Shown here piece after piece: positions 11,653 through 24,888 of a stretch of DNA of 64,000 nucleotides. The stretch covers positions 21,429,607-21,493,606 of the forward strand of contig CM038722.1 in assembly GCA_021613375.1 (NCBI GenBank), read 5' to 3'. Positions within the stretch are counted from its first letter, which is position 1. Each line of letters opens with the position of its first letter. Under the pieces are notes generated by a model, which saw only the letters and a program-made list of their open reading frames with translations, did not search any database and was not told the DNA's origin. Source of the DNA: Megaleporinus macrocephalus (lineage: Eukaryota > Chordata > Actinopteri > Characiformes > Anostomidae). The translations under genes were made by a program, and so were the position numbers.

Positions 11653-13363
11653 CCTGTTTATTAGTCTTAGATTTGCTTGTTATTTCCACAAACAGGAAGA
11701 AAGAGCTCAACTGAGTCTGGGATAAAAGAAAAGGAGGCTAAAGCACCTGTCTGACAATAACCTCAACGGACCCTGAGTGAAGCCCCGGGAAAGCCACGAG
11801 ACATACCACAGCAGGACACTGTCTAATGCAGCCATGACAACATGTCTGCATGAACACAAAACAAAAAATATCCCCTGGGTCGGTCATTCCAGGCAAAGCT
11901 GCATCAAACACTTCCTTCTTCAGAATTAAAGCAAACATCACATCTGCTACTCAGGCAAATCCTGTATTATGATTTCTGATGAGAGGAGAGTAATAACGTG
12001 TCCTGCTTATAAGCCGGGATGTTTTCTTTGACTAACATTACATCCTAAGTTGTTTACTTAGGGAGTGTCCTGCTGCAGTCGTTCTCTATCTCTTCTCTTC
12101 CATCTTCCCCTCTGCTTCCTCACCAACTTTCATCCTACTGTCTCTCTCTTCCTGCCTCACAAGAACTCACAAAGTTAGCCAGAAGAGCGTCCCCACTAAA
12201 GCAGGTCAGTTTAACCAGCGCTGTTTAGATTCACTCATTAGCAGATCTGCTGTGCTCTGGAGGTTGATACTCTGGGGACACTACGCCCACTTTATCTCCT
12301 AAATCGTCCTGGCCTGGCGTCTCTGGGCAGCACGAAGCCCCTAAACGCAAGTCACTGATTAGTGCTGCAAATTGGGTGAGACAGCACTTCAACAGAAAAA
12401 TGACGTGAGGTCAGCAATTTTAAGTCTAGCATAATTTTCCTCAGCTGTCCAGATTCAGACCCGAGTCCTGCTACACTCCACCGCAACAGCTGGTTAAATA
12501 AAGCATAGACAATAAAACCAAAACAGCCAATTATACCACTAAATACTTTATACTTACATACTAAGACAAGAAACAGAACAGATAAAATATATTACATTAA
12601 ATAAATACTTCTTTATAACTGATCAGCAGCCAATAAATGCAATCCATATATATTTTGTAGATAATCCAGCTTCAGGTGCATTAAAGTTATTAAGACCTGT
12701 TCAACTGTAGTGGCATATACTAGACTGCCAATTGCTTTTAACTGCTGCACAAGCTGTCACAGGAGTGTACAGGAGTGTACAGGAGTGGATATTATAAAGG
12801 ACATATATGAAATGGAGAAAATAAGCGGAGAAAATAATCTTACAATGAGACAGTTCCTCTTAGATTAGAAAAAAATGGTTAATTATGTTACACCCCATAG
12901 GCCTGATTTCATATTCATGAAGTAATTATATTTCTGAACAGACAAGATCAACAATTTTTTTTCTCTTTTTTTCTTTATTTATTTTTCTTTTTTTTTTTCT
13001 TTTAATGTTGTTGGAGGGTTGGAGGGGACAAAGAAAAAAAAAGGACTTTATGTATGGAGATGTATGGATACTGTGTTTGTTTTTGACGTGTGTGTTAGTG
13101 CACACATACGAAAAAAGATTGAAATATGTCTCACAATGACAAGTATGCTTATGTATGACAATAAAAATATAATAAAAAAATAATAAATAAATAAACTGCT
13201 GCACAAAATCAATTTCTATTTTTTAATGTCATGTAACACTGTAATATGTTTCTAGTTGTGGAACTGTTTATATTTTTTAGCATCTTTGTATAGTGTGTTT
13301 GGACTTATGATCCCATTTCACTGATCTGATGATTTAGCTGATGATTTAACAGCTTCTTTAAGA
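11651..13363. other. non-coding
   Basis: A pyrimidine-rich CT stretch near 12080-12150 and a poly-T/AT stretch near 12955-13050. No exon recognised. Confidence 0.55.
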
Positions 13364-13570
13364 TTAGATACTTTATTAACCTCAGAAGGAAATTCAAGAT
13401 CTCTGCATTTAACCCACCCATGCAGTGAAACACTTACTAGTGAACAGACACACTAGTGAACACACTTGCCCGGAGTGGTGGGCAGCCCTACCACAGCACA
13501 GTCAGGTTCATGAAATCAAACAAGGCTAGTTCCTTAACCTCCAGCCCAGGACTGACCCACTCTGCAGTAT
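13364..13570 (-). mobile_element. old retroposon 3' segment
   Basis: TAGATACTTTATTAACCTCA, AGAAGGAAATT, ACCCACCCATGCAGTGAAAC and TTGCCCGGAGTGGTGGGCAG are blocks of a widespread fish LINE/SINE tail in reverse orientation. A separate AGTGTCTCGCCCAAGGACAC block at 14160 may be its displaced remainder. Confidence 0.5.
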
Positions 13571-13687
13571 TTTTGATACATGTGTAGTGATATGTTAGTT
13601 TAACCCAATACACTAGGTTTGTAGACTTTATATACTTTATATGTTTTATTGGACTAATAAAGTCCAGTAAAGTACCAACTTTACTGG

Positions 13688-14070
13688 TTGGGGTGTAAGA
13701 AAATATCGAAATATTGAATATCAGGATATTATGTTTGGTGATACTGTATCGATTCTCAAGAACACATTATCCATACACAGATTCCTGGCAGACAGTGAAT
13801 CATTGTGTGTGGTGTTTAAACCTCTGACCACTAGATGGCAGTGTTGTAATCCATTTTCAGCTCCAACATTAACAAGTAGCACAAGGGTGCAGTGCTATTG
13901 TAAGCATTAATAAACCTGTTTATACAGTGGTGTGTTTTAAAGGCAAGATAAAAAAAAATGCAATAGATCACTTTGCTTGCAATATCGCAGTATATCGAAA
14001 TATATTGAATTGTGATGGCTATATCACGATACGTATTGTATTGCCAGTTTCTTGTCAATACACAGCCCTA
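13688..14070 (+). mobile_element. hAT-like MITE (CTCF-motif family), complete copy
   Basis: Begins TTGGGGTGTAAGAAAATATC and ends ACACAGCCCTA. Flanking 8-mers TTTACTGG and GTTATTGG match at 6 of 8 positions. The motif CTGACCACTAGATGGCAGTG is at 13824-13843. Confidence 0.8.
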
Positions 14071-14229
14071 GTTATTGGTGCCTGACTCTGTCATTATGCT
14101 GCCTAACTATGCCAAATCTGAGAGCAGCGTAGCATCGCCAGCAGAGCAGTGCGGGGGAAAAGTGTCTCGCCCAAGGACACAACCAGGTATACCTAGTCAG
14201 TCGCGGTATGTAAACCTACTTCTCTCTAC

Positions 14230-14540
14230 CAGGGGTGTAAGAAATGATTACAAATACTGAATATCCTGATATTATGTTTTGTAAGACAGTAACAATTCTC
14301 AATAATATTGCAAAGATTTTTAATTAAAAGTTTACATAAGATTGGTGGCAGACCAAACCCCAACCACCTTAGCCATTTGATCTTTTTACTCCAACACTAC
14401 TAGTAATGTTAGCATTAGCAAACGTATGCATATGCATATACAATACATCACCTTGCCTGCAATATCTCGACAGATTGAATCGTTATTGCTGTATCATGAT
14501 GCGCATCATATCACCAGGTTCTTGCCAATACACACAACCG
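14230..14540 (+). mobile_element. hAT-like MITE (CTCF-motif family), diverged copy
   Basis: Starts CAGGGGTGTAAGAAATGATT and keeps the AATATCCTGATATTATGTTTT and TTCTTGCCAATACACA blocks. The central motif has been lost. The right boundary is approximate. Confidence 0.6.
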
Positions 14541-15494
14541 TCCAAGGTACTGGCCATTCCAAGACAAACAGTTTTACTTATCCACTTAAAACAAATGTTT
14601 ACATAAACTAAACATGTCTTTTATGGCACATCTACAACAGTGATGTAAAAAGAGTGCAGAGTGGATGGGCAGCGACTCATTTTCAATAACATGTACCTAA
14701 TGGCTGTCTTTACTGTAACCTGTACACAGAATGAAGTGCAGCCTCTGTTATTAGTACTGTAGCTTTCTAATGTTAGTTCTGTTCTTTGGTGAACAGCTGG
14801 TAATTATGGTCTATCGTGACAAAGAAACCGAGGGAGGACAGTCCAGTGTGACCTCTTCTTTAGGCGATGCCTTTTCAGGAAACCCTTACAAACACATGGG
14901 TTAAGAGTACAACAAGCTTTTTAACACAGAAACCATCCTATAAAGTCACTCCCTCAAAGAGTACACACAATCATACCTTACTGGAAGTTGCACAACATCA
15001 GGATATTCACTGTAACTGATCTACAATCAGTTTGCATCTGTACAAAACAAACCTTAATTATTATGCAAAGTCTAAAACTGATCTCAGTAGAAATGAGTAA
15101 ATTCACATACCCACAGTAAAGAGTCTACAGGATATGCTGAGAAAGTTACAAGAGCAAACATTAGCACTATGATAAAAACCTGATAACCAGATGCTGCACT
15201 TTTCACTGGTGAGACAATAAAGGGACATCATTTATTCCATGTGTGAATACAATGTCAATGGCTTTTGTTTCTGTTGGTCCAGACACCACTGATGATCAAG
15301 ACAAGGAACTATCTTTATCCAGTAACATCATCCCCAACCAGGCTACATCCAGAGAAGTAGGGCTGTCGCAGTTATTACACACTCAGCTAATCACAATTAC
15401 TCTGGATGTTTTACTTTTTAATTACTTTAGACTACAGTGACTTTTCTCACTTACTTAATGAGTCTACATTACTTTAGTCTACAGTGACTTTCTC

Positions 15495-15824
15495 AAACAA
15501 ATATTAAAATATTGAATACCAGGATATTATGTTTTGTGATATCAGTTTTCAAAAACACAGTATCGATACACAAACCTCTGACCACTAGATGGCAGTGCTG
15601 TAATCCAATTTCAGCTCCACTCCAACATTAACAAGCAGCACAAGGGTGCAATGCTATTGTAAGCATTGATAAACCTGGTCATATAGAGGTGTGTTTTAAT
15701 AGTAGGATTAAAAAAATCTCACTATATCACTCTGCTTGTAGTATAGCAGTACACTGCGATATATTCAATCGTGACCGCTGTATCATAATAAGTACTGTAT
15801 CACCAGGTTCTTGCCAATACACAG
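15495..15824 (+). mobile_element. hAT-like MITE (CTCF-motif family), 5'-truncated copy
   Basis: Enters at AAATATTAAAATATTGAATA and ends in TTCTTGCCAATACACAGC. The intact 20-mer CTGACCACTAGATGGCAGTG is at 15578-15597. The first ~10 bp of the family are absent. Confidence 0.75.
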
Positions 15825-17485
15825 CAAAAACAGTAAAATTTATATCTGAGACATTAAACATGCTGACCTGTTCAGACAGCAGTGCTGGGTAATGTTTGTG
15901 TATTAGCTGTGTAGCTATAGTAGTATAGTGTACCACTTTGACTGTACAGTGAATATAAGCTATTAATTAAACACAGCTCGCAAGCAAGATAGTTAAGATA
16001 GTTAAATGAGCTCATTTAGCCACTTATGGCTCGTACTTGAATAGTCACACACAATAAACAATCAAATAATTAAATAACATAATTTAAACAACAATTAATT
16101 GTCAGCTGAAGAGTCATAATTGTGACAGGCTGACTGTATAGGCGTGCAATTAGTATACTGAGTACTTTATACAACATTCAAAAGCCTAATCTAGGGCACA
16201 CTATGTAGTGAAGAAGGCATCTGCTAGAGGAACAGTATTTGAAGTAGAACTGCACAGGAGATCCAAGCACAGTGATAATGAACAGTGTAGTTGCTGAGGG
16301 AAGAACTGGGAGGAGAGAGGTCACAAAGCCAGAAAAGAAAGATGGCTACAATAGAAAGAGTTTTATAAAGTGAAATCTTTAAAACTTTTATTTATTATAT
16401 CTTAATTTCTAGTTAAACAAATGTTCAAAATGATCAACGCTATATTTTTCACTCCAATAAAACTTACAAAGCACACTATAGTGTTAGATGGTGTACTTTT
16501 TAAACTGTGCCATTGAATAAATGATAAATAATAAACAATCTAATGTTTTCCTTTTTTTATTACTTACAGCAATATCAAAAAAAATGATAACCAAATCAAT
16601 CTGAATATCTAACTCGTCAGCGTCGTGTGACCGTAGGAGACTAAGTCAGCAAGTGAAACTGAAAATCTACCTAGAAAAAGGATTTTCTAATATAAGACCA
16701 TTCAGGCTTGAACCTTCATTATTAGTTCACTCTCAAAACTCTACAGCTTTCTTAATTATGGCTTGACAGTGATTTTAAATTTCGGAGCGGTTCTGTACAT
16801 CACCTCAGAATGCAGTAACGTCCACAAGGAAGCCTTCCAAAACACAACACGGAAAGCCACCATTATCTACCAGATGCAAATCTAGAGAAACTCATAAACT
16901 CACTTGTTCCCAACGGCATCCGCACCCTAAAGATGAAACCAGACGGTGGATGAAAGGTGGGTTTAACAGCTGCACTCTGGATTATTCACTGTGCTGCAAA
17001 CTGGAGCTGTTTCACACCGGCAGCTAAATCTGGGATGCTATGGGCTCCTCTGTACATACACACACACACAGTCAAGGACTCAACTGAACTGCTCAATGAA
17101 ACTAAACGGGCAGAATAAATGAAACTAAACTAAGGAGTAGAATAAAAAAATAAGGAACGAGAATAAAAAAAAAAGGAACAGCCAATAACAGCACAGCTAA
17201 AATAACATCATCTTACGCAGCTGGACATCCAGCTCCACCCAGCACATCTGACCACAACACTTGAGTCATGTGGCACTGGCATAAAACAGATGACCCTTAA
17301 AAAAAAAGACCTACAGTTGGTACAAAGAAGAGGGACTTAGGGCGAGCTTACATTTGTAGTTTGGTTCACTTGATCCAGAACATTTACTTATGGTTCCCAC
17401 CGACATATCTCACATTAAAAGTTGTAAAAAACACAGATAAAGCATATTTATGAAGTGCCTTTGATGAGCACTGCTGGGATCATAT
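15825..17485. other. non-coding
   Basis: AT-rich, with worn sequence near 16140-16215 resembling a MITE end (GGCACACTATGTAGTG). No exon recognised. Confidence 0.5.
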
Positions 17486-17875
17486 TAGAGGTGTAAGAAA
17501 TATTGAAAATATCGAATATCAGGGTATTTTGTTTAGTGATACTGTATCGATTCTAAAAATCACAGTATCAATACACAGATTTCTGGCAGACAGTGAATCA
17601 GTGTGTGTTGTGTTTAAACCTCTGACCACTAGATGGCAGTGTTGTAAAACATTTTCAGCTCCACTCCAACATTAACAAGCAGCACAAGGGCATAATGCTG
17701 TTGTAAGCATTGATAAACCTGTTCATATAGTGGTGTGTTTTAATAGTAGGATTTGAAAAAAATCACAGTATATCACTTTGCTTGCAGTATCGCAATATAT
17801 CACGATATATTGAATCGTGACCGCTGTATCATGATACATATTGTATCGCCAGGTTCTTGACAATACACAGCCCTA
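17486..17875 (+). mobile_element. hAT-like MITE (CTCF-motif family), complete copy with perfect 8-bp duplication
   Basis: 390 bp bounded by identical 8-mers GATCATAT at 17478-17485 and 17876-17883. The termini TAGAGGTGT and (complement) TAGGGCTGT form a short inverted repeat. The motif is at 17622-17641. The 8-bp duplication with (T/C)AGGG-TG ends is the basis for calling this family hAT-like. Confidence 0.88.
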
Positions 17876-18087
17876 GATCATATCAACAAACTTTCTGAAT
17901 CAGGGTTTTTTCCTTTAATCCCATTTGCTTAGTCTGGAGGGCCCTGAAGTTGGGAACCACCATTCTTAAGCATTGGGCCATTAGCATGGTTTCAATCATA
18001 ATGCAAGGGGTTAAAATCACTGTGAGAACAAGTAGTCTCAAATGTTTAATACTGTTATAAAAAAACGTGTCACATTAATATTTAATA

Positions 18088-18372
18088 TACAGCACCTCAC
18101 AAAAGTGAGTACACCCCTCACATGTCTGCTAATATTTGCTTATATCTTTTCATGGGACAACACTATAGAAATGAAACTTGGATATAACTTAGAGCAGTGA
18201 GTCTACAACTTATATAGCAGTATAGATTTACTGTCTTCTGAAAATAACTCAACACACAGCCATTAATATCCAAATAGCTGGTGATGTAAGTGAGCACACC
18301 CCACAGTGAACATGCCCAAGTTATGTTAACACCATTATTATCTAGCACTGCCCTAACCCTCACTGGGAACTG
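18088..18372 (+). mobile_element. Tc1-like long-TIR end fragment
   Basis: Begins TACAGCACCTCACAAAAGTG, then AGTACACCCCTCACAT..., and includes GGGACAACACTATAGAAATG and AACTCAACACACAGCCATTA. These match a Tc1-like fish element with ~200-bp inverted repeats, and a second copy lies at 54493. Only one end is present here. Confidence 0.75.
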
Positions 18373-20301
18373 AACTACAATTACAACTGACGATCAACAG
18401 CCATAGAAATAACTACAAATAACTTATCTGTTCAGTGTATTCAGCTGTGAAGGTTTATCCTAAAGCAACCAAAACTCATCAGCTTTCTTGCTGTCTAACA
18501 GTTGAAACTGAGTGGCTCCTGACTGATGGCGGAAAAGGCTCTGAGCTCAAATAAACAAACATTACTCACAGCTAGCCTCAGAGTGTTTCTGGCGCCAGCC
18601 TGAAAGTAAAATCTCTTATTTTTTGTAAGATCCATGACATCAATACAGTTACATCAACAGCGTCAGAAGTCAGACGTTGGCAAACACTGAGCTGATTTTA
18701 AAAACATATATATAACGTACATGAAGAACATTTCCTCTGCTTTATTTTTTCATGCATTCAACCTCAACCCATGTGATACAATACACCCCACTCACACTAT
18801 AGCTGCCGTTGGTACAACTTGCTGAAGGATGGATAAATGCTGAAGCTTCCTGATATTTAGTATTGTGGTGTCACCCAAGAAAAAGAGGCTGGTCACTTCT
18901 AGTCATACACTCTTTCTTTCATAGTAGACACTAACACACCTAATAAACATCAAAGCTACATCTAATATTAACATCCACCCCTAAAAACTATGTATATTAA
19001 AGTCTCTCCCATTGCGGTGAGTGTGCCTCCTGAGAGCCTTAGTGTGTGACCACCTTGTATAGGCAAATCTCTCACAGCACTGAACAGGCCTCAATCATGT
19101 TATGGAATGGAAAATATCTGTTCTAGAATTAGCTTCAGAGGTCAAACAGCATGAGAAATGTGTCTTTTGCTCAAACCAAAGAAGTTATAGAGTTAAAAAA
19201 GCTTGACTTGTTTCTGAGAATCATGTTATGGCCTCACATGTGGGTTCACCATTGTATGCTGTACCTGAGACACGATCTGAAACAAACTAAGTTGTCGTAA
19301 AACATAGGACACGCTGGCCAAACACACCGTAAAGCTGACCATTTGTGTCTGATGGACTTCATTTATCAGATGTGGCCTGAACTCATCATTAACCTTGAAT
19401 AAAAGGAGAATCATTACAATTCAACTAAAGTATGTACAACACTATTGATGAGACTGTTTATTCTCTATTTGGTCCATCTTTGGATAATTTACCATTCAAA
19501 ACTCTTCCTTTACTCTAGAACTAAATAGAAACTGTTTCTTGTTTGATTTACTGTTACTCAGCGTTGACTTCGCCATTAAAACACATCTCTCTGGAACTAT
19601 ACAGCTAAAACACTGTCGATACAAGGCTGGTTTTATAATGAGCGATCCACCCAGGCCTGCGCTGGAGGTGACCAAGTCCAAACACACTGCTTGTTATTGC
19701 AGCTTCTTCCCTCCTCTGGGAGATGACGCTTCAGTTTCAGTCCCACTTCTAATCAACATCACGAGCGACTGCCCTGGCGCAGCACATGAACCTGCAGAGG
19801 ACCAGATCTTCAAACTTCGGCTATGAGGCTGATGTAGCCGACCAGTGAGAAAGCAGGAAGCTTATATCTTCATTAGCATCGAGTGATCGGCACATCTAAG
19901 TCATCACACATCTGTCTCAAGCCACATCACACCAGCGTCTATTAGAAAGTAAACCGCGTAGCTAAAACCAGCAGCAGCACACGGCGTCACATCAGCCTCA
20001 AAACTAGAGGTTTAAAAAAAAACGCAAGGTGAAAAATATAAACCTGTTTGTTTTAATATTTCTTGTGGGCGCAGAAAGAAGAAGAAGTCTTTTTTCCATC
20101 CTTTGTTTTTTGCTCTCTCGATTGAATATCTTTCACTGCAGCCGAAGTGCAATACTACACTCGAGAGAAAGCTTTGCGCTTGAGTTTTTACAGGGGCGGT
20201 TCTGACAGTTTGGGGGGATATAGGCAGAATGCTATTGGCTGAGGGCCCCTGGGCTTGTGACTGACTGCTCACTATGAACAGCCTCTCAAAGTACAACAAA
20301 C
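18373..20301. other. non-coding, partly GC-richer
   Basis: The last ~500 bp are richer in CpG and contain the inverted CCAAT box before the small candidate exon at 20302. Nothing else can be called. Confidence 0.5.
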
Positions 20302-20326
20302 ATGGTGGACGAAGAGGAGCTGACAG
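20302..20326 (+). CDS. possible plus-strand first coding exon (8 codons)
   Basis: An ATG in acceptable context (AAACATGG) encodes MVDEEELT plus one base before a consensus donor GTGAGG at 20327. An inverted CCAAT box (CTATTGGCTGAG) lies about 75 bp upstream, in sequence that is GC-richer than its surroundings. This is the usual look of a short vertebrate first exon, but eight codons cannot identify a protein, and I found no matching second exon downstream. It may be chance. Confidence 0.25.
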
Positions 20327-23300
20327 GTGAGGTAGACTAAAGTCTAAGCACCAGCTAATATGAAAACGTAAAACACAAACAAACACAGGGGAATTAGAGA
20401 TCCTAACGTTTTATTTTCAAAAAATAAAAAAAATACAGCTTGAAATACTGTTTAGCCTGCTCTGTTTGGAAACTGCTGTAGGTGTTATACGTGTGATGTA
20501 GATGGTGGACAACATGTATGTGGAGGTAAACTGGGTAAGCGTTTGGTGGATCAAGTTATACTAAGCTAAGTTGAATTACGAAGATTCAAAGTGTTGAATG
20601 AGTGCAAGTTCCACTTTTGCACTCTTTACAACAATAACTGTACCTCTATATATGAGTTTAGCTGGTTGCTAGGCTGTTGTCATGAATAATGTTGGCTAGA
20701 TACTGTTTACTCTCAGGATGAGCTGCTGTTGTGTGTGTGGTTTGACTAAAAGTCTCAGGACTAAGTGATATGGTGGTCTATTTCTAGATTACAGCTCTTT
20801 CAAATTCTAATTCAGAAATATCATCAGAATCTGAAGAACCAGCGCTGAAGAATTCACAGTCTCAGTCAGTCATTATGCTGTTTTACCGCGGCGCTGTTTA
20901 CTGTTGTCCACCAGTGACGTCACACTGTAGCGTTCAGGAATTTCTGTAGCGAGCTCAGGTTAAAGCAAAATAAGCAGTGAATTTCATTTTAAGTCATGTT
21001 TACATATTATCAGTATCTACAACAATGTGAAATCAACAGGGCTGTTTATAAGTGGTGTTTCGTCTGTAAAACTTTGGTTGAACTCACTTCTAATAATGAT
21101 TTAATAGTCCTAACACTTCTTATCAGCACATATTTACTCATTCCTGCTGCAGTTCAGTGAGTTAGGCTCATATATTTGTTGGATTTGGGTTTCGCTGCTG
21201 CTGTAGCTCACAAACTAACAAACAAACAAACAAACAGCCTCCTAAAATCTCTGAAATGACATTTTGTAAGTGGTGGTGAATCAGGGACCAAACTATAATG
21301 ACTACATTTCCTCACAGTTTCCCATCTTTCCATTTCTCCCAGGAGCTTTAACCAAAATAGCCAGAATCGCCACAGCAACGCTGAAGATGACAAGATGCTC
21401 ACGAGTTTCACATTTGCGCTCATGAGTAAACAATTATGGGCGTAAAATGTTAATTAAACGTGCTGGTGTGATGCCACAGCAGCAGCCATCTCAAAACCAG
21501 AGGTTGTCTGTAGCTTCTTCTGTGTTGTAGACTAGTCTATCTGAGACTGCACAGACTCAGGTGCTTTAAGGTAAGTCTGCAATGAAGGAATGCAGTTTGC
21601 TTTGAGCTAATTTGTTGGGTTTTAACTTCCATTGCTTGTTACCTGTTACCTGCTTTTGCCTCACAGAGCAAAACTATACAATCTAACTTCAGGCACCAAA
21701 CATGTCTTGGCTGACTGTCTAGGCGGGACTTTACATGACATTTAGATTGCAGCGAACCATAACGAACCATAACGCTCACCTGGACGATTTGTGGACGTGT
21801 CAATAAAACAAGAGCTGTTCAAGCAAAGTTCTAGATTAGCTCTGTACTCCAGTGAATCACCAGTAAATAAAAAAAGGTCTAATGTTCTTTTTCAGTATGT
21901 GAATTTATTTCTCCTCCATCCTTTCATCAGCACGGACAGAACAATATTGAAATATCAATACTTGTGATTTCAATGCTGCTTCTTGAATATCACTCATGAT
22001 AACATCACTATTAGGTCTTTAGGTCTCAGAGCAGGTGATGAATATTCAGCAGTAAATAAATGTTATTAAACTGATGGTGAAAACATCGGAAACACAAAGA
22101 ATTCCCCTGGGACTTACATAGAATTGGTTCCAAAAAATAATTAGTGGTATAGCTCATCCCTCATCCTATTTCCACATGACTCCTGAGGGGCCCCACAACA
22201 ATATCTTACAACAGAGGGCTGAATTTTAAGTGTCATGCCTGGGCCTGGGTGGTTAACCAATCCAATGCATATATAATGGGACATAATATACATGTAGAAA
22301 TATCTCACAAATGAATATATACTTTTTTTAATTTGGTGGTACACCATACAATCCTTAGTATGTAGTTTGAATGTGGACACATGAGGTAGGCTAATGCACC
22401 ACTGCACATTTGAACAATCTGCTTGGGTACTGCTCAAACCAGCATCCCCATCCTTATTTCATTTCCCAAGGACCCTCGTGCAGACCTAGTACGTTTTCAT
22501 GTTCTCACTATCAGACACCTGTGAAACTTGTGTGTTAGCTTTGCTGCATTTACTTATGAATGTATTTAAAACTTACCGAGTCAGACATTCTGCCAGTTTG
22601 ACTTTAAAACAGATTCTAGTTGTTTGTACTGGACTACACCACACAGGATCAGCTCTGTCTACTTGATGACATGCTGCACCAACACCATAAGCAAATAATG
22701 ACATACCTTATATCCTCCTTCTGCCTGTAATGACGAAGGTTTATAGAGTGAAGCTTTTTTAAGGGCACAAAAAGGGAAGGCGGGGGTGATGGGTATGCAA
22801 AAGACACTACACTGACCAACTAAAAAAACACACACACACACACACACACACACCTAACTAACAGGAAATGCTAATAAACTGCTCTACTAATCATTCTAGA
22901 ACTTGTTAGCCAGTACATGTTGCTCCAGCAGAACCACAGCAGGCTACTCCTCCTGGCTAGGGAGACACAAGTGGCTAATAGTCATGTTATTTGCTTGCGT
23001 TCCAGGTTTGCTTCATTTGCTTGCAGCTCAGAGATCCCATGTGACAGTCTAGTGGTTAGAAAACACCACTTTGTGGCTGGCAGGAAAAACCAGGACAGTC
23101 TAAGAGGTCTCACAGTTTAAGAGTGTTTTCACTTCTGTTTATATTAGCAATCCATTAATAAATTATTCTGATGAATTATTAAATGACTTGAATGTTTGAA
23201 AACAGGTCAAACAATAAGCTGATCTAAACAATAGCAACCCATGCATGGCCTTCAGAAGACTACAGAATAACTGACCTAAAAATAAACTTAAAAACAACAA

Positions 23301-23638
23301 AAATTAAGATATATATAATAAAAAGAATTAAAATGTATATTATCTAAGTAAATGCATCATCATATAATCATGCAGACTGACAACTGATCATTCATAATTA
23401 ACTGTAAAGAGAAATTAAAAAAATAAAAGAAAAGTAACCCTGACCAAACGCCACCTTCATGCTACCAGAATGTAACTAACTTCTTTACTGTTGCTACAAT
23501 GAGGTCCAACAGCTGTCTCACAACAACTCTGAACTTTACCAACACATTATAAGTCTTATAGACAGTCAACAGTGAAAAACCCCACAAAGATAAACACTAA
23601 GAAACATTGAGAAGATGTGAAAATGCCCCCGCACTCAC
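20327..23638. other. non-coding
   Basis: Contains a CpG-bearing patch with TGACGTCA (a perfect CRE) near 20912-20920, a worn dispersed repeat at 21650-21720 and a CA repeat at 22829. No exon supported. Confidence 0.5.
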
Positions 23639-23762
23639 AGTTCAGCCAGTCGCAGGACACAGTGAACCTGTAGAAACTCTTCACCTCCTCCAGAGAAATC
23701 TTCATGAATCCTCCTCCTTCCACCATGGGCTGCAGACGCACCTCACACTCCTCTTTCAGCAT
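23639..23762 (-). CDS. candidate first coding exon C, unrecognised, minus strand
   Basis: ATG at 23762, with G at position -3, opens 41 codons plus one base. A strong donor GTGAGT follows at 23638. The peptide begins MLKEECEVRLQPMVEGGGF and ends SFYRFTVSCDWLN. I do not recognise the protein. The codon pattern, clean donor and GC-rich sequence look like a real exon, and no acceptor-like tract precedes it, so it reads as a first exon. Its phase (1) matches exons A and B, and its orientation is the same. It could be a third alternative start of the same gene, though its split base is T rather than G. A GC-box (CTCCGCCC on the plus strand) and CpGs lie upstream near 24000-24075. No shared domain supports the link. 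Confidence 0.45.
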
Positions 23763-24547
23763 CTCACCGCCCTCCACCCTCTCTCAATCGTTACCTCCTC
23801 ACAGCTAGCTTCTCCTTCTACCCCTCACCTACTCACTCTCTACCTGTCTCGGTCTGCTTTTCATTTTCTGTTTCTTTTTCTATCGCTGACTCTCTCTCTC
23901 TACCTTTGCTTCTCATGTTCCTCTCATTTGTTTTATTTCTCTCTCTCCGTTTCTCTTCCGTGCTTTTTCCCCCGTGCTTCCCGCTTCCCTCACTCTCTCT
24001 CACACACACACACACACGAGCACGCCTGCATGTACAAAAAAGGTGTGAACGCTGCAGGGATTTCAGGCTCCGCCCATTCAGAGCTCAGGTAAGATTAACG
24101 GCAGCAAAACAAAAGGAGCGCCACCCTTTGTCTTACAGGTAACCACAGAGCAACATCTGTCCTTCTTTACTAGAGGGGCTGTGACACCACATGACTCTAT
24201 GATGCAGAGCCACACAAAGGTTTCTATACTGAAATTCATTAACAGTCATACTGAGTCATCAACTATAACCTAGAACCTCACCGGCATGGGCATTTTGTGG
24301 CTACTGATTGTTATTAAAAAGTTCTACCAGGGCCGGTGCTGGGGGGGGCTGAGGGGGGCACCTCCCTCCCAAATTTTGTCTTGGCTCCCCTCAGTCGCAA
24401 GGCAAGCAGCAGCTATTATCTCTGAACCAATCAAAAAACGTATTTCGCAGTGCAGTGTAAAGATACGTCCTTGCTTATTTCTGATTTGCTTATATTGTAA
24501 TATCCTGACTCGTTCCTATCTCCACTTCTGAGTATTATAGTCTCAGC

Positions 24548-24888
24548 TAGAGATGGGACCGATCCGATACAATATCGGTATCAGGGCCGATATTGACGTA
24601 ATTTAACGTATCGGATACCGGGCGAATGCGGCCGATCCACTTACTGATCCATTTTCCAGTCCGCAGCTTGAGCTGGACAATAAACACGCCGTAACGTTAA
24701 CACGAAACGCACCAGTGATCCGTATTCCAGTTCCACAGTAACCCCCAGCAGCTTCAGTCTGCAGCTGGCTGAAAAATGTCCGTTGTGTGGAGATTTTATA
24801 TATCGGTATATCGGTATTTGTATCGGTATCGGCAGTTATATATCGGTATCGGATCGGAACTGAAAAACACTGTATCGGCCCATCACTA
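24548..24888. mobile_element. hAT-like MITE, second family, with perfect 8-bp duplication
   Basis: 341 bp flanked by identical GTCTCAGC (24540-24547 and 24889-24896). Ends are TAGAGATGGGACCGATCCGA and (complement) TAGTGATGGGCCGATACAG. Repeated TATCGGTATCGG blocks lie near both ends. Confidence 0.88.

Noticed and set aside
19539..19826. 95-codon plus-strand frame in GC-balanced DNA
   Set aside because: No start context, splice site or family match. The opposite strand is open as well.
20012..20386. 124-codon minus-strand frame
   Set aside because: Low-complexity composition, no motif, and it overlaps the better plus-strand CCAAT-ATG-donor arrangement.
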